Source: a virus | DNA: 44,944 nt | Strand: one strand, 5' to 3' | IMG/VR virus record: IMGVR_UViG_3300031576_000101 | Span: 1 to 44,944 of that record | Shown: positions 28,853-38,323 of the stretch, one piece after another | How positions within the stretch are numbered: the stretch's first letter is position 1 | Layout: each line of letters opens with the position of its first letter | Notes under the pieces: model-generated | Seen by the model: only the letters and a program-made list of their open reading frames with translations | Database searches by the model: none | What the model was told of the DNA's origin: nothing | Translations under genes and position numbers: made by a program

Positions 28853-29232
28853 CCCGTTCTCCTTCCCATCGCCCGAGAGATCACGTCGGCGTATTCGGCG
28901 CCTTTGTCGCGCCAGTATTGCGTTCGGCGCACGCCTTCTCCGCCTGAGAGCAGCTGATCGTGGATCTCGAAGTCCGATAGGTGCTGGACCGACTCCCACC
29001 AGTTCTTCGGCGGCAGGCGCCCCCAGACCTCGTAGTAGATGCGCTCGGCGCGGACCTTGTCGGGGTCCTCGGGCTTCGTGCCAGCAGTCGCCGCAGCGAT
29101 GATGTCGAGGACATCCTGCGGGATCTCATAGCCGGTGGTGGTGGTCGTGGCACCAGCAGCAGCCTCAGCGGCCTGCTGAGCCTCGAACTCTCGTTGGCGG
29201 ATGGCCTCGATATCGGTGGAAGGTACGCTCAC
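28849..29232 (-). CDS. Small virion-block protein (127 aa)
   Basis: MSVPSTDIEAIRQREFEAQQ at GTG 29232 (GTGA overlap with the giant gene). Ala/Thr-rich helix first, then YEVWGRLPPKNWWESVQHLS and RDKGAEYADVISRAMGRR. It may accompany the giant protein in the particle. Not recognised. Confidence 0.72.
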   Translation of the reverse strand: MSVPSTDIEAIRQREFEAQQAAEAAAGATTTTTGYEIPQDVLDIIAAATAGTKPEDPDKVRAERIYYEVWGRLPPKNWWESVQHLSDFEIHDQLLSGGEGVRRTQYWRDKGAEYADVISRAMGRRTG

Positions 29233-32200
29233 GCCGCCACCGCCTCTGATCCCCCGATCCGATACCAGATCGGCGGCATGAACACTTCGATAGCCGCCTC
29301 CGGGCCGGTCTGACGGTCGAGCCAGTTCCACTCAGCCGCGAACTCCGGCGAGACCTGAGAGAGCTCGTCGACGTGGGCCATCAGCGAGTCACGGAGCGCC
29401 CTGTACGCGATGGCCTTCGCCGCCGTGTCGCTCAGCCCGTGCAGGTCGTAGGCCTCCACCACAACTTGAACCTGACGCACCGCGTCAAGCAGGGCGTCCC
29501 ACGAGGGACGAGCCTCGGCAGACCCGAGGAAGCCCCACGTGTCGTCACGGCGGTCGAGCACCTGCTCGAACGCGAAGCCCCATGTGTTCGCGTGGGCGAC
29601 CTGCTCTGCGAACGCGGGATCGGCGGCTGTCTGGGAGCGCACCCAGACATCGAGCGCCGCGTAGGCCCGCGTCGAGGAGAACGCAGGATCGCTCGCCTCC
29701 TGCTGAGAGATGAACAGGCGGATCTGCTCGTAGGTTCCCCAGGCCTCCTCAGCCGCCGGCGACGTCGACTCTCCGAGGATCGTCTCCCGGTCGAACCGGC
29801 TGTTGTACTGGTAGGCGCGGCGGACAAGCGAGACGAGGTAGCTCTCCTTCTCCGTTGGGTTGCGCGTCCCCCACCACAGGATCATCGGGTTCTCGTCGGC
29901 GGGGAACGCATCGTAGGAACTGTTCACCCACGTTCTCACGGCGGCGTAGGCGGCGGAGAGCTCCTCCTCGGGCCCGGCCACGTCGATTGCCGCACGACGG
30001 GTCTCGAACGTCGACCACCACGGGTTGATGTCCTTGTCGAAGGTGGACTCCGAGATTCCGTCGATGAGCCGGTCGCCTACCGTCCGAACATCGGCACGCA
30101 GGGCGTCATCGAAGAACAGGCGGAACGCCTGCTCTCCCTGCGGGAACACACCGCCCAACACCTTGAGGCCGTCCTCCCACATCTTCACGATCCCGAGACG
30201 CTCGGCCGTGGTCGAGCTCAACGTACGCAGGTTCGCCTCGGCCAGGGCATCGCGCGTCCGGTCGTACAGCGGGAGGAAGCCCTGCAACCAGCGCCCGACC
30301 TCGGTGCGCCCGAACATCTTGTTGCGGGCCAGCTCGCGCGCGACGCCGAGCACGCGGGGGGAGACGCCCTCGTCCTGCTGGGTCTTGTAGTCGGTCCACC
30401 ACGCAGGGTAGAGGCCGCGGAGCCGCTGCAGCTCGTCGTCGCGCTCGCCCGCCAGGTCGTCCCAGCCCGGGTCTCCCTCACCGAGGCCCTGATCCTCGAG
30501 CGTGGCGAAGCTCGCCCGGTAGTCCTCGTCGAGGTCGAAGTACCCGTCCCAGCCGGCCTGACGTTGACCCTCCGCGATGAACTCGCCCGGCGAGCGCACC
30601 GCCCGGGCACCGGACGCGATCTGCGCGAAGAAGATGCCTGGGTCGAACTTCCCCTCGGCCAGCTCGTTCGGGATGATGGCCCAGACCCACTCAGGATAGC
30701 GTTGGGCGAACTCGCGAGCGCCCTTCGTCGCCAGCAGCTCGGCCACCAGTCGATTCGCCGGGATCGGCAGCGGCGAGCGGAACGGGTCGTCGGGGTCGGT
30801 CGCGTCCCACATCGTTCGTGCGATGGTGATGAGCCGGTTCTCGGGGTGGTCGATCAGGAACTTCTCGCGCCCCTCGAGGGGCCCATACGTCTCGATCAGA
30901 TCACGGTACTCGTTCTCGAGGTCGACCGTGGGGAACTCGATCTTGGGAGCGGCCGGGAACACCCACGCGAAGAACATCCGCAGGGTGGAGAACTTCCACG
31001 CCTGGTTCGCGGCGAGCTCCGGGTCGGGCTCGAGGCCCATTGCCTCCTGCAGCTGCAGGAAGTGGGTCCGGTTGAGGTTGGCGGAGTCGGCGAGCAGCTC
31101 AGGGAAGGCCGCTTCGAGGCCGTGGCGGAGCCACGATGGCAGGAGCCCCTGCGGCTGGGTGACCGAGATCTCCCCGAACTGGAACAGCCACGATTCGATG
31201 CGAGACTTGAGCCGCGCGTCGATGGTCGAGGACGCGAGCCAGTTCTGCATCACGCCCTGCAGCGGCGGAGCGATCGACGGGATCGGGATGGGGAACTCCG
31301 TGCCGGCGAAGCCACCGAGGTTCACCGGGAAGGCACCTTGGGCGAACAGGTTGAACGCAGAGAGGTTCGCCGACAGCTCCCATCCACCCCCGGCACCGGG
31401 CTTGAGAGCACCGCCCGTGGCCATCGCGAGCAGCGGAGCAGCGCCCGCCCACCAGGACAGCGGAATCACCAGCTCGCCCGTTTCCTCGTCCCGCCGCACG
31501 AAGCCCGACTCCATGGCGTTGCGGCCCAGCCGGATCGCGTGTCCGATGACCTCGGGCCGTTGACGGATGATCCGCGACCACACGAGCGGGAACTCGAGGA
31601 ACGGCTGCACGAAAACGAGGCCGTACCGCGTCATCTCCTCGACGCGCCCGGTCCGGGAGAAGTCGAACATGATCCGGCGCACCTGGGCGATGCCCTGCTG
31701 CCGCGCGGTCTCGCGGAAGCCTGGGAGTGCCGCCTTGATGGCGTCGGGCGCCCAACCGGAGGCCTTGGCGTTCTCCACGAGCGACCGGTAGGTGAGGTCG
31801 TACCAGTGACGGAAGTAGGGCTGGCGCGACAGGCGGTTCGTCGGCTCCTGCAGGATCCACCGGCCGAAGAAGTCCCTGAACTTCTTGAGCCCGCCGATCT
31901 GGCCTGAGAACAGCTCGGCCATCTCCGGCCCGTGAACGTACAACGGCTTCTCCGCGGGCGGGATCGTCCGAAGGACCGACGGGTCCAGCTCGTTTCGTGC
32001 CGCGGCAGCGGCGAACTCCGGGTGGCCAGCCGTGATGTCGTCGGCGTAGCGCACGGCGATGCGGACCTGATACTCGAGCGCCTCGTCGGTGATGTCGTCG
32101 ACGCCGTGCAGGAGCCTCCTCGCGTACGTGGGACCTTCGCCCCGGGTGTCGCGGAGCCAAGTCATGATCTCCCCGATGAGACGCTCTGGGTCGCGCTCGG

Positions 32201-35200
32201 CGGCCACGCCCAGCAGAATCCGGTTGCCCATCGGGTCCATCCCGTACTGGTGAACGAGCGCGTTCCACCAGAAGTCGTCGAAGTGGTCCTCGTCGCGCGC
32301 GATCCGCAACCAGCGGCCCGGGCGTAGGCTCGCGAGCTCCTTGGCGACGGCCGACGACGAGTCGAGCAACAGGTGGGCGGCGCCTCTCCCGGCGTTCACG
32401 AGGGGCTCTGGGCCCACACCCGTCCGGCGGAACGTCATCACGCCGTCGTCGATGAGACGCTGGCGTCCGAGGGCCGCCGCGGCCGTGGTGGCCGCGTCAC
32501 CGCGGATCTTGAGCTTCGTGGCGACGATCCCGACACTGGCGAGCTGGGTCGGGTACGCGCTCGCGATCTCGAGGGCGCGTTGGCGCATCAGGTCGTCCCA
32601 GATGCCCCCGTGCAGGATGACTTGCGCCAGAGCTTCTGCCTCGTCGCGGTGCTCGGCGGTGAACCCGACGCCGTCGATGATGCCGTGCGCGGCCCGGTCG
32701 TTCAGGAACAGGATGGAGTCCTCGACCGTGGCGACGTTCCCCTTGCCGACACGCTGGCCGACACCCTCGGGGAGCTTGAAGCCCACCTTGATCTGGACCG
32801 GCTTCGACAGTCCGAGGCGCTCGAGCAGCGGCCCCGAGCGCTTACCGGCGGCGAGGCGGTTGAAGATGCCGACCGTGGCCAGGAACCGCGACTGCTCCTC
32901 GAGCCCGACCACGCGGAGCACGTAGGCCGGACGAAGGACCGCCAGCGGCTTCCAGATGGCCAGGAACAGGTCTTGGATCAACGTCTCCGCGATCCGGTCG
33001 GCCGCCGCTCGGGCCGGGATGATGGCCTTGCCGGTGAACTGTGGGATCCCGCCGAGGGCCGACGACTGGGCGTTCAGCCACTTCCGCCAGGTGCCCATCG
33101 TCTCGGCGATCCCGAGGCGGTAGAGGACAGGGTCAATCATCTCGGCCGTGTTGTCGAACTGTGACGCGAGGAACGGCTTCCCGATCTCGGTCACGTCAGC
33201 AGCGCCGGTCCCGTGCTCGAGGTCGCGGATCGCACTCTCGAGTGCCGCGCGATCCTCCGCTCCGAGGTTGGAACGAGCAAGGGTCCGACGGAGGCCCCGA
33301 GCTTGGATCCGCTGAGCCTCGGTCCCGGCGAACGCAGCGAAGGTCTGACGGTCGCCCGCATCGAGGCCACCGAACCGGCGGCCAAGCCGCGTCTTGATGA
33401 GCTTCCGCATCGCGGCATCGACCCCGTAACGGGTGTCGATCCTGTCGAGGATCTTCGCGTTCAGCTCGCTCACGATCCGCTTGAAGTCCATCTCGCGTGT
33501 CGGGTTCGACCGCTTAATCGCGTTCGCGAACCCCTGCTTGGCCAGCGAGACCTCCTCGGGCGTGAGGACGACCTGCGACCGGAGCATCGCGCGCTCGAAG
33601 TCGCGCACGACCTCGGCGTCCTCGATCTCGAGCACGATACGCGCGCCGAAGCGGCGAGGGAGCGTCTGGAACACCGATCGCATGACGCGACCGATCTCGG
33701 AGTCGGCCAACCCAGAGGTCCGCAGCCAGTTGTTGTACCGGGTGAGCGAGACCCCCGTGAGCCGGCCACCGGTGATGTGCGGGATCTCGAGCATCCGCTG
33801 GATGCCGCCGGCGACGTCGGCCGCAGCGTCGTCGAGCACGCTGAGAGCCTGCTCGGCCTCGCGCGTCTGGCGCTGCACGATGGCAAGTTCAGAGCCGGGC
33901 GTCAGGCTCGAGCCGGTCGCCCCGACCCGCTCGGAGATCTCCGCCACGATGGCATCCGTGCGCGACGCGCGCGCGACCCGGTCGAGCTCGGCGATGTCCT
34001 CTGCGAACGAGCCGAAGGATGGCGGAACCATCATCGCGGCACCGAGCAGCTCGCGGACGGCGGCCTCGATCTTCGGGACGCCGACGCCGAGCTTGCGTGA
34101 GCTTCGGGCGTACTCGAAGATCGAGGCCGCCGTCTTGTAGTCGATGCCCGACCCGGCCCCGAAATACCTGCGGAAGTTGTTCACCGCGCGGTCGAAGTAG
34201 GTGCCCGGGTTCCGGGCACGCAGAGCCTCGCGCGTGAGGTACTGCGCGATGGTCAGCTCTCTCAGGTCGCCGATACGGCGCACACGCTGGTCGAGGAAGC
34301 GCGTCACGTCGGCGATGGTGTCGGCGGCTCGCCCGGTCGCGGCGGTGTTCGTGATGAGCAGGCTCGCCCGGACACCAGAGCGCCACTTGAGGGTCCACAT
34401 GAGCGGGTCGAACTTCGCTCCGATGGCGAGGTCGACGAGCGCGGTGGCCCACAGTGGCACTCCCTCCTTGGCGAACTCCGCGTAGACGTTCGTGCGGCCT
34501 CGAAGGATGTCCCACGAGTCCTTGAGCGCCTCGCGGCCACCCTCCTCGAACACGTAGTTGGGATCGGCGATCTCCCGCACGAGGGAGATCGGCAGCGCGA
34601 ACACGATCCTCTCAAGGGCTCCGACGGGGCGCGAGATGGCGTCGAGCACCCCGACGAGTCCGCGACCGACGACCGTGTCGCCGAACGGAAGCGCGATCCG
34701 GTCCTCGAGCTCCTTGGCGGCGGCAACGTAGTCGGACTGGGCGTCCTCGAGCACCGAGAGCCAGTCGCCCGGATCGGCGAGACCGGCGGTGACGACATCG
34801 GCGAACTCCGCCTCCGCTGCGAGCGTTCCCAAGCTGACCTGTTGCGTCCGTGCACCCTCTCTGGCTATCTCGGTGGCCGCACGCTGAGCGGCGATCTGCG
34901 GCGAAACCGTCTCGGTCCGCTCACGGCGCTTCGGACCAGGGCCCGGTTCCACGAGCCCCAGGATCTTCCCTTCGTGGCGGGCCAGCAGATCCTCGAGGTT
35001 CGGAGCCAACGCCGTCGCCACGTCGGCGAGCGTGCGAACCTGCTGGCCCCTGGCCGCCGCCTGGTGAGCCGCCGCGATCTGGGCCGGCGTATCGAGTCCC
35101 GGGAGCTTCGATGTGAACTCGAGGTTGGCCCTGAACAGCTTGAGGTCGACATCAGACCGGGCGATGGTGACAGCGGCTCCCATCGCTGCAATCAGGGGGA

Positions 35201-35660
35201 ACTCGGTGCCCGTCACCGGAGCGAACGCTTTCAGCACTCGCGAGACCCGGTTCGGGTCGACATCGTCCCCGAGACCGACCGGTCCACGGGGGCCATAGGC
35301 GACGTGTGTCCGCACGGCCCCACGCAGCATCTTCTTCACGATCCGAGGCTCGATGATGCCCATGAGCCGACGCGCACTCTCGAAGGACAGAGGCCCGCCG
35401 GTGACGGGATCCGTGTAGACGCTCGAGAGCGGAGCCCGACCCGGGATCTGATACGGCTCGAACAGGCTGGACGGATCCATGTCAAATCGCCTCGCGAGCA
35501 GCTTCGAGGCGCGGGTCAGGTCGAGATCGGACCAGCCCGACTGCGCGAGCGAGAGCACCATCGTCGAAGGAAGGGTCCCGTAGGACGCGCGCTCGACGTC
35601 GACGATGCGTTTGGGCGTCTCGGAGTAGAACTCGGAGCCGCCCTCGTCCAGGAGGGGCAC
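29229..35660 (-). CDS. Giant 2143-residue protein, probable internal/ejection protein
   Basis: Uninterrupted 6.4-kb frame, the longest gene here. Almost entirely helical with long charged segments. Hydrophobic stretches near residue 345 (VLDAISRPVGALERIVFALP) and near 1400 (WWAGAAPLLAMATGGAL) could insert in membranes. Near residue 1330, FDFSRTGRVEEMTRYGLVFV precedes QPFLEFPLVWSRI; a D-F-S-R-x-G then hydrophobic pattern also occurs in large polyvalent phage proteins. I found no convincing polymerase, protease or lysozyme motif. Position between portal genes and an NlpC/P60 peptidase suggests a protein packed inside the capsid and ejected with DNA, as in podoviruses. Function is inferred. Confidence 0.8.
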   Translation of the reverse strand: MPLLDEGGSEFYSETPKRIVDVERASYGTLPSTMVLSLAQSGWSDLDLTRASKLLARRFDMDPSSLFEPYQIPGRAPLSSVYTDPVTGGPLSFESARRLMGIIEPRIVKKMLRGAVRTHVAYGPRGPVGLGDDVDPNRVSRVLKAFAPVTGTEFPLIAAMGAAVTIARSDVDLKLFRANLEFTSKLPGLDTPAQIAAAHQAAARGQQVRTLADVATALAPNLEDLLARHEGKILGLVEPGPGPKRRERTETVSPQIAAQRAATEIAREGARTQQVSLGTLAAEAEFADVVTAGLADPGDWLSVLEDAQSDYVAAAKELEDRIALPFGDTVVGRGLVGVLDAISRPVGALERIVFALPISLVREIADPNYVFEEGGREALKDSWDILRGRTNVYAEFAKEGVPLWATALVDLAIGAKFDPLMWTLKWRSGVRASLLITNTAATGRAADTIADVTRFLDQRVRRIGDLRELTIAQYLTREALRARNPGTYFDRAVNNFRRYFGAGSGIDYKTAASIFEYARSSRKLGVGVPKIEAAVRELLGAAMMVPPSFGSFAEDIAELDRVARASRTDAIVAEISERVGATGSSLTPGSELAIVQRQTREAEQALSVLDDAAADVAGGIQRMLEIPHITGGRLTGVSLTRYNNWLRTSGLADSEIGRVMRSVFQTLPRRFGARIVLEIEDAEVVRDFERAMLRSQVVLTPEEVSLAKQGFANAIKRSNPTREMDFKRIVSELNAKILDRIDTRYGVDAAMRKLIKTRLGRRFGGLDAGDRQTFAAFAGTEAQRIQARGLRRTLARSNLGAEDRAALESAIRDLEHGTGAADVTEIGKPFLASQFDNTAEMIDPVLYRLGIAETMGTWRKWLNAQSSALGGIPQFTGKAIIPARAAADRIAETLIQDLFLAIWKPLAVLRPAYVLRVVGLEEQSRFLATVGIFNRLAAGKRSGPLLERLGLSKPVQIKVGFKLPEGVGQRVGKGNVATVEDSILFLNDRAAHGIIDGVGFTAEHRDEAEALAQVILHGGIWDDLMRQRALEIASAYPTQLASVGIVATKLKIRGDAATTAAAALGRQRLIDDGVMTFRRTGVGPEPLVNAGRGAAHLLLDSSSAVAKELASLRPGRWLRIARDEDHFDDFWWNALVHQYGMDPMGNRILLGVAAERDPERLIGEIMTWLRDTRGEGPTYARRLLHGVDDITDEALEYQVRIAVRYADDITAGHPEFAAAAARNELDPSVLRTIPPAEKPLYVHGPEMAELFSGQIGGLKKFRDFFGRWILQEPTNRLSRQPYFRHWYDLTYRSLVENAKASGWAPDAIKAALPGFRETARQQGIAQVRRIMFDFSRTGRVEEMTRYGLVFVQPFLEFPLVWSRIIRQRPEVIGHAIRLGRNAMESGFVRRDEETGELVIPLSWWAGAAPLLAMATGGALKPGAGGGWELSANLSAFNLFAQGAFPVNLGGFAGTEFPIPIPSIAPPLQGVMQNWLASSTIDARLKSRIESWLFQFGEISVTQPQGLLPSWLRHGLEAAFPELLADSANLNRTHFLQLQEAMGLEPDPELAANQAWKFSTLRMFFAWVFPAAPKIEFPTVDLENEYRDLIETYGPLEGREKFLIDHPENRLITIARTMWDATDPDDPFRSPLPIPANRLVAELLATKGAREFAQRYPEWVWAIIPNELAEGKFDPGIFFAQIASGARAVRSPGEFIAEGQRQAGWDGYFDLDEDYRASFATLEDQGLGEGDPGWDDLAGERDDELQRLRGLYPAWWTDYKTQQDEGVSPRVLGVARELARNKMFGRTEVGRWLQGFLPLYDRTRDALAEANLRTLSSTTAERLGIVKMWEDGLKVLGGVFPQGEQAFRLFFDDALRADVRTVGDRLIDGISESTFDKDINPWWSTFETRRAAIDVAGPEEELSAAYAAVRTWVNSSYDAFPADENPMILWWGTRNPTEKESYLVSLVRRAYQYNSRFDRETILGESTSPAAEEAWGTYEQIRLFISQQEASDPAFSSTRAYAALDVWVRSQTAADPAFAEQVAHANTWGFAFEQVLDRRDDTWGFLGSAEARPSWDALLDAVRQVQVVVEAYDLHGLSDTAAKAIAYRALRDSLMAHVDELSQVSPEFAAEWNWLDRQTGPEAAIEVFMPPIWYRIGGSEAVAA

Positions 35661-35666
35661 GGGCGG

Positions 35667-36044
35667 CTACCTGCCTTCTCGGATCTTCGCGATGTAGGGG
35701 CCCAGGCTCGGAGCATCCGACGTGGACAGCTCATCGGCCACACGCAGCATGAATGTCCGGTCGTCCTCCGAGGGCAGGCGCACGAAGTTCGGGCCCGGCC
35801 CGAACGGGGCGCCGGCGGTGATCGGCTCGTCGGGCCGCGACGTCGGCGACATGATGACCTCGTCGTAGCCGTCGTTCAGCTCTTGGACCGGCCCTCCGGC
35901 CGGACCCTCGTTCTCAGGCGAGCCGGGCGGTCCCAGCGGTGGCTGGTCCGGGACGGAGGATGCGAGGCGGGCCAGACCCGCCGACGTTCCATGCGGAGCC
36001 TCGGCTCCCGCGCGGATCGGCGGTGTCTGACCCGGTCTCGGCAT
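35667..36044 (-). CDS. Small virion-block protein, proline-rich (125 aa)
   Basis: MPRPGQTPPIRAGAEAPHGT: residues 1-85 are Pro/Gly-rich and probably disordered; the C-terminal 40 (DRTFMLRVADELSTSDAPSL and GPYIAKIREGR) form a helix. Tightly packed between its neighbours (1- and 6-base gaps). Unknown role; such proteins often bridge portal and internal proteins. Confidence 0.72.
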   Translation of the reverse strand: MPRPGQTPPIRAGAEAPHGTSAGLARLASSVPDQPPLGPPGSPENEGPAGGPVQELNDGYDEVIMSPTSRPDEPITAGAPFGPGPNFVRLPSEDDRTFMLRVADELSTSDAPSLGPYIAKIREGR

Positions 36045-36045
36045 C

Positions 36046-36480
36046 TCAGGCGACGCGACGGATGTGCTCGACGATCATCGAGAACTGCTCGGCGCAGGCC
36101 TCACAGTCGGGGTCGAACCCCTCGGGTGCGTGTGCCGCCTCGGCCGAACGATGGGCACCGCACGCGACCGGCGCGTAGGGCACGCCGTTGTAGACGAACT
36201 CCATCGCCCCGCTGTCCGGCACATCGCGCAGCTTGAACGGCCCGCCGTCCTCGGCGGTCGGGTCCTCCTTGGGAACGTCCGCGGCCGTGACGTGGCGCGC
36301 CAGGTCGATCTCACCATCGATGCCGCGCTCGGTAGCCTCCTCCACCCTCACCTGAGCGTTCTCCGGGTGAGCGCCCTCAGCGACCGCGATCGCTGCCTCA
36401 AGGTCGGCCTTGCTCATGCCGGACCGGCCCTCGATCTCGAGCTCCCCGGCTCTGACCCTCAGCTCCTCAACCGTTGCCAT
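36046..36480 (-). CDS. SAP/Rho-N-like domain protein (144 aa)
   Basis: Residues 1-34 (MATVEELRVRAGELEIEGRS then GMSKADLEAAI) match the helix-turn-helix of SAP, HeH or Rho N-terminal domains, which bind nucleic acid. The C-terminus has CGAH and CEACAEQF, a likely zinc site. The ATG at 36480 follows GGAAGGAG inside the end of the portal gene. Position after the portal suggests a head-completion or DNA-binding virion protein. Confidence 0.75.
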   Translation of the reverse strand: MATVEELRVRAGELEIEGRSGMSKADLEAAIAVAEGAHPENAQVRVEEATERGIDGEIDLARHVTAADVPKEDPTAEDGGPFKLRDVPDSGAMEFVYNGVPYAPVACGAHRSAEAAHAPEGFDPDCEACAEQFSMIVEHIRRVA

Positions 36481-36484
36481 GTGC

Positions 36485-38320
36485 TCATCTCCTTCCTGCT
36501 CTCAGGAGTGCCGGTGGCGGCAATGGGACCGCCGGCGACTCCGCTTCCGGTGGCCCGAGGGCCGCCGCTGGATTCGGTGCCCCCGATGCCGCGGGACCAG
36601 CTCCACCGACGACCGGGGGCACCGCAGATGTCTCTCTGGCCTTGGCCGCTAGGGTACGACGCACGAAGTCCGCGAGGGGGACGCCCTCGTCGAACGCGAG
36701 CAGCGCCTCCCCAGCCGCGGACAGGCCTTCCGACGCGACCTGACCGATGAAGCCGTCGGCGAGCGTCTGCATGCGGATCCGGGACAGCTCCTCCGCAGCT
36801 TCCTCGATCCCGGGGTCCTGTTCGATGGCAGTCTCGCGGCTCATCATCCCAATCTGGACCTTGTTCTGGTTCAACACCGTATGGGTCGGCAGGTCCAGGC
36901 CCGAGGCGGGCCCGTAGGAAACCCAAGTCGCCGTGTCGGTGATGTCGCGGCTCGGCGTGTAACGGTCGGCGAAGCGCCTGCCTCGAGCGATGCCGGAGAT
37001 CTCCTTGCCCTCGGCCTCGCACCAGGCCTTGTCCTGCTCGAACGCGATCTCGTTCAGCCGTTGCTTCGTCATGGCGAACTGGTCGTGCAGGGCCATCACG
37101 AGGTCGGAGAGCTTGCCCTGCGCGCGCGTGAGGAACGCCGCGGTCGACTTGTTGAGGTTGACCTCCCCCTCGCGCGCGCTCGGCTTCACGGCACCCTCGC
37201 GGCCTTCGGACTCGAGCTGCGCGATGACCTGCATCGCCGCGACCGACGGCGAATCCGGCCCGATCTTCTTCATGTAGGCGTCGGGCCCGAGCGCCCAGAA
37301 CGTCTGATTGGGGCCGCGATCGGTCGGGTTCTTGACCTGCCATACGAGCGTCCCGCCGTAGACCATCTGCACGAAGTAGTCGAGGAGCATGTGCCAGTAC
37401 CGGTTCCGCGTCTGGATCGGGCCCTTCGAGTCGTCCAGGAGACCCTGTGGCTCCGCGCCCCACGTAGGCCGGTAGGAGATCTGCACGGGGCAGAGGCCCG
37501 TCGGGTTCGGGAGCCACACGAGCAGCTCGCACTCCGCCTTGCCCGGCTCGTGCTTGTAGATCGCGGCCTTGCCGATGAACTCACACGAGTACCAGTCCAC
37601 GATCGTCACCTTCGGCACACGGATCTCTCGAGCGGCCGCCGACATCCGCTGCAGGTCGTAGCCGTAGGCGGCCCCACGGATCTCGTCCGACGAGAGACGC
37701 GCGGCCAGCGCGGCATGTTGGGCCGGGAACACCTTCTCGAGCTTGGACAGGGGCCACTCCTCGGTGATGGCGGCGTACTCGGTCGGCCGGTCGGGAGCCC
37801 AGAGCTCCTCGGGAAGCACGCACAGCGGATCGAGCCGGCGGAACACCGGGAACCGCTGGGCGCCGGAGTAGCCCTTCTCCGGCCAGACCTTGACGGCCGT
37901 GTACCCGGCTGCGGGGTAGTCCATGCCGTGCAGCGCAAGGGCGTTGCGAAGATGGGAGCGCTCGTCATAGCCCACGGCGATCCGCTCGCGGAGCTCAGCA
38001 CCGCGAGGATCGGTGTCGTCGGTGTGGTCACGTGCGAACACCCGAGTCGTGGGCATGATCTTGGCGAAGAGCCGGCCGATGTCCTCGACCTGATCGCGGA
38101 AGAAGTTCGCAATCATCGGCAGGTTGGAGTCGGAGACCTCGCCTCGGTAGACATCGCCCCAGCGGTTCTCCACGAGCGAGCGGATGTCGTGCTGTCGCCC
38201 TCGCAGACCGACCCACTTGTTCTCGAGGAACTGGTACCGCTCCTTGATCTCGCCCGCGATGATGTGGGCGTCGTCTGGGAGCGTGATCGACGACGAGGGG
38301 TAGGTGACCATCGACGGCAT
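36485..38320 (-). CDS. Portal protein (611 aa)
   Basis: Forms the ring through which DNA is packaged and ejected. MPSMVTYPSSSITLPDDAHI, ERYQFLENKWVGLRGRQHDI then RSLVENRW is the usual helical start; IVDWYSCEFIGKAAIYKHEP is a wing strand; RNRYWHMLLDYFVQMVYGGT and AFLTRAQGKLSDLVMALHDQ are stem-like helices, and the last 60 residues are Pro/Ala-rich. The call rests on overall pattern, length and its place directly after the terminase. Three bases separate it from the terminase stop. Confidence 0.82.
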   Translation of the reverse strand: MPSMVTYPSSSITLPDDAHIIAGEIKERYQFLENKWVGLRGRQHDIRSLVENRWGDVYRGEVSDSNLPMIANFFRDQVEDIGRLFAKIMPTTRVFARDHTDDTDPRGAELRERIAVGYDERSHLRNALALHGMDYPAAGYTAVKVWPEKGYSGAQRFPVFRRLDPLCVLPEELWAPDRPTEYAAITEEWPLSKLEKVFPAQHAALAARLSSDEIRGAAYGYDLQRMSAAAREIRVPKVTIVDWYSCEFIGKAAIYKHEPGKAECELLVWLPNPTGLCPVQISYRPTWGAEPQGLLDDSKGPIQTRNRYWHMLLDYFVQMVYGGTLVWQVKNPTDRGPNQTFWALGPDAYMKKIGPDSPSVAAMQVIAQLESEGREGAVKPSAREGEVNLNKSTAAFLTRAQGKLSDLVMALHDQFAMTKQRLNEIAFEQDKAWCEAEGKEISGIARGRRFADRYTPSRDITDTATWVSYGPASGLDLPTHTVLNQNKVQIGMMSRETAIEQDPGIEEAAEELSRIRMQTLADGFIGQVASEGLSAAGEALLAFDEGVPLADFVRRTLAAKARETSAVPPVVGGAGPAASGAPNPAAALGPPEAESPAVPLPPPALLRAGRR

Positions 38321-38323
38321 CGT

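Noticed and set aside
29373-31907. 844-residue plus-strand open frame opposite the giant gene
   Set aside because: Antisense shadow of a GC-rich gene: His/Arg/Pro-rich composition, no ribosome site, and the minus frame is coherent over 2143 codons.
29229-35660. N4-like virion RNA polymerase in the giant protein
   Set aside because: Considered because the capsid is N4-gp56-like, but I could not find the T7/N4 polymerase motifs and the protein is much shorter than the N4 enzyme.
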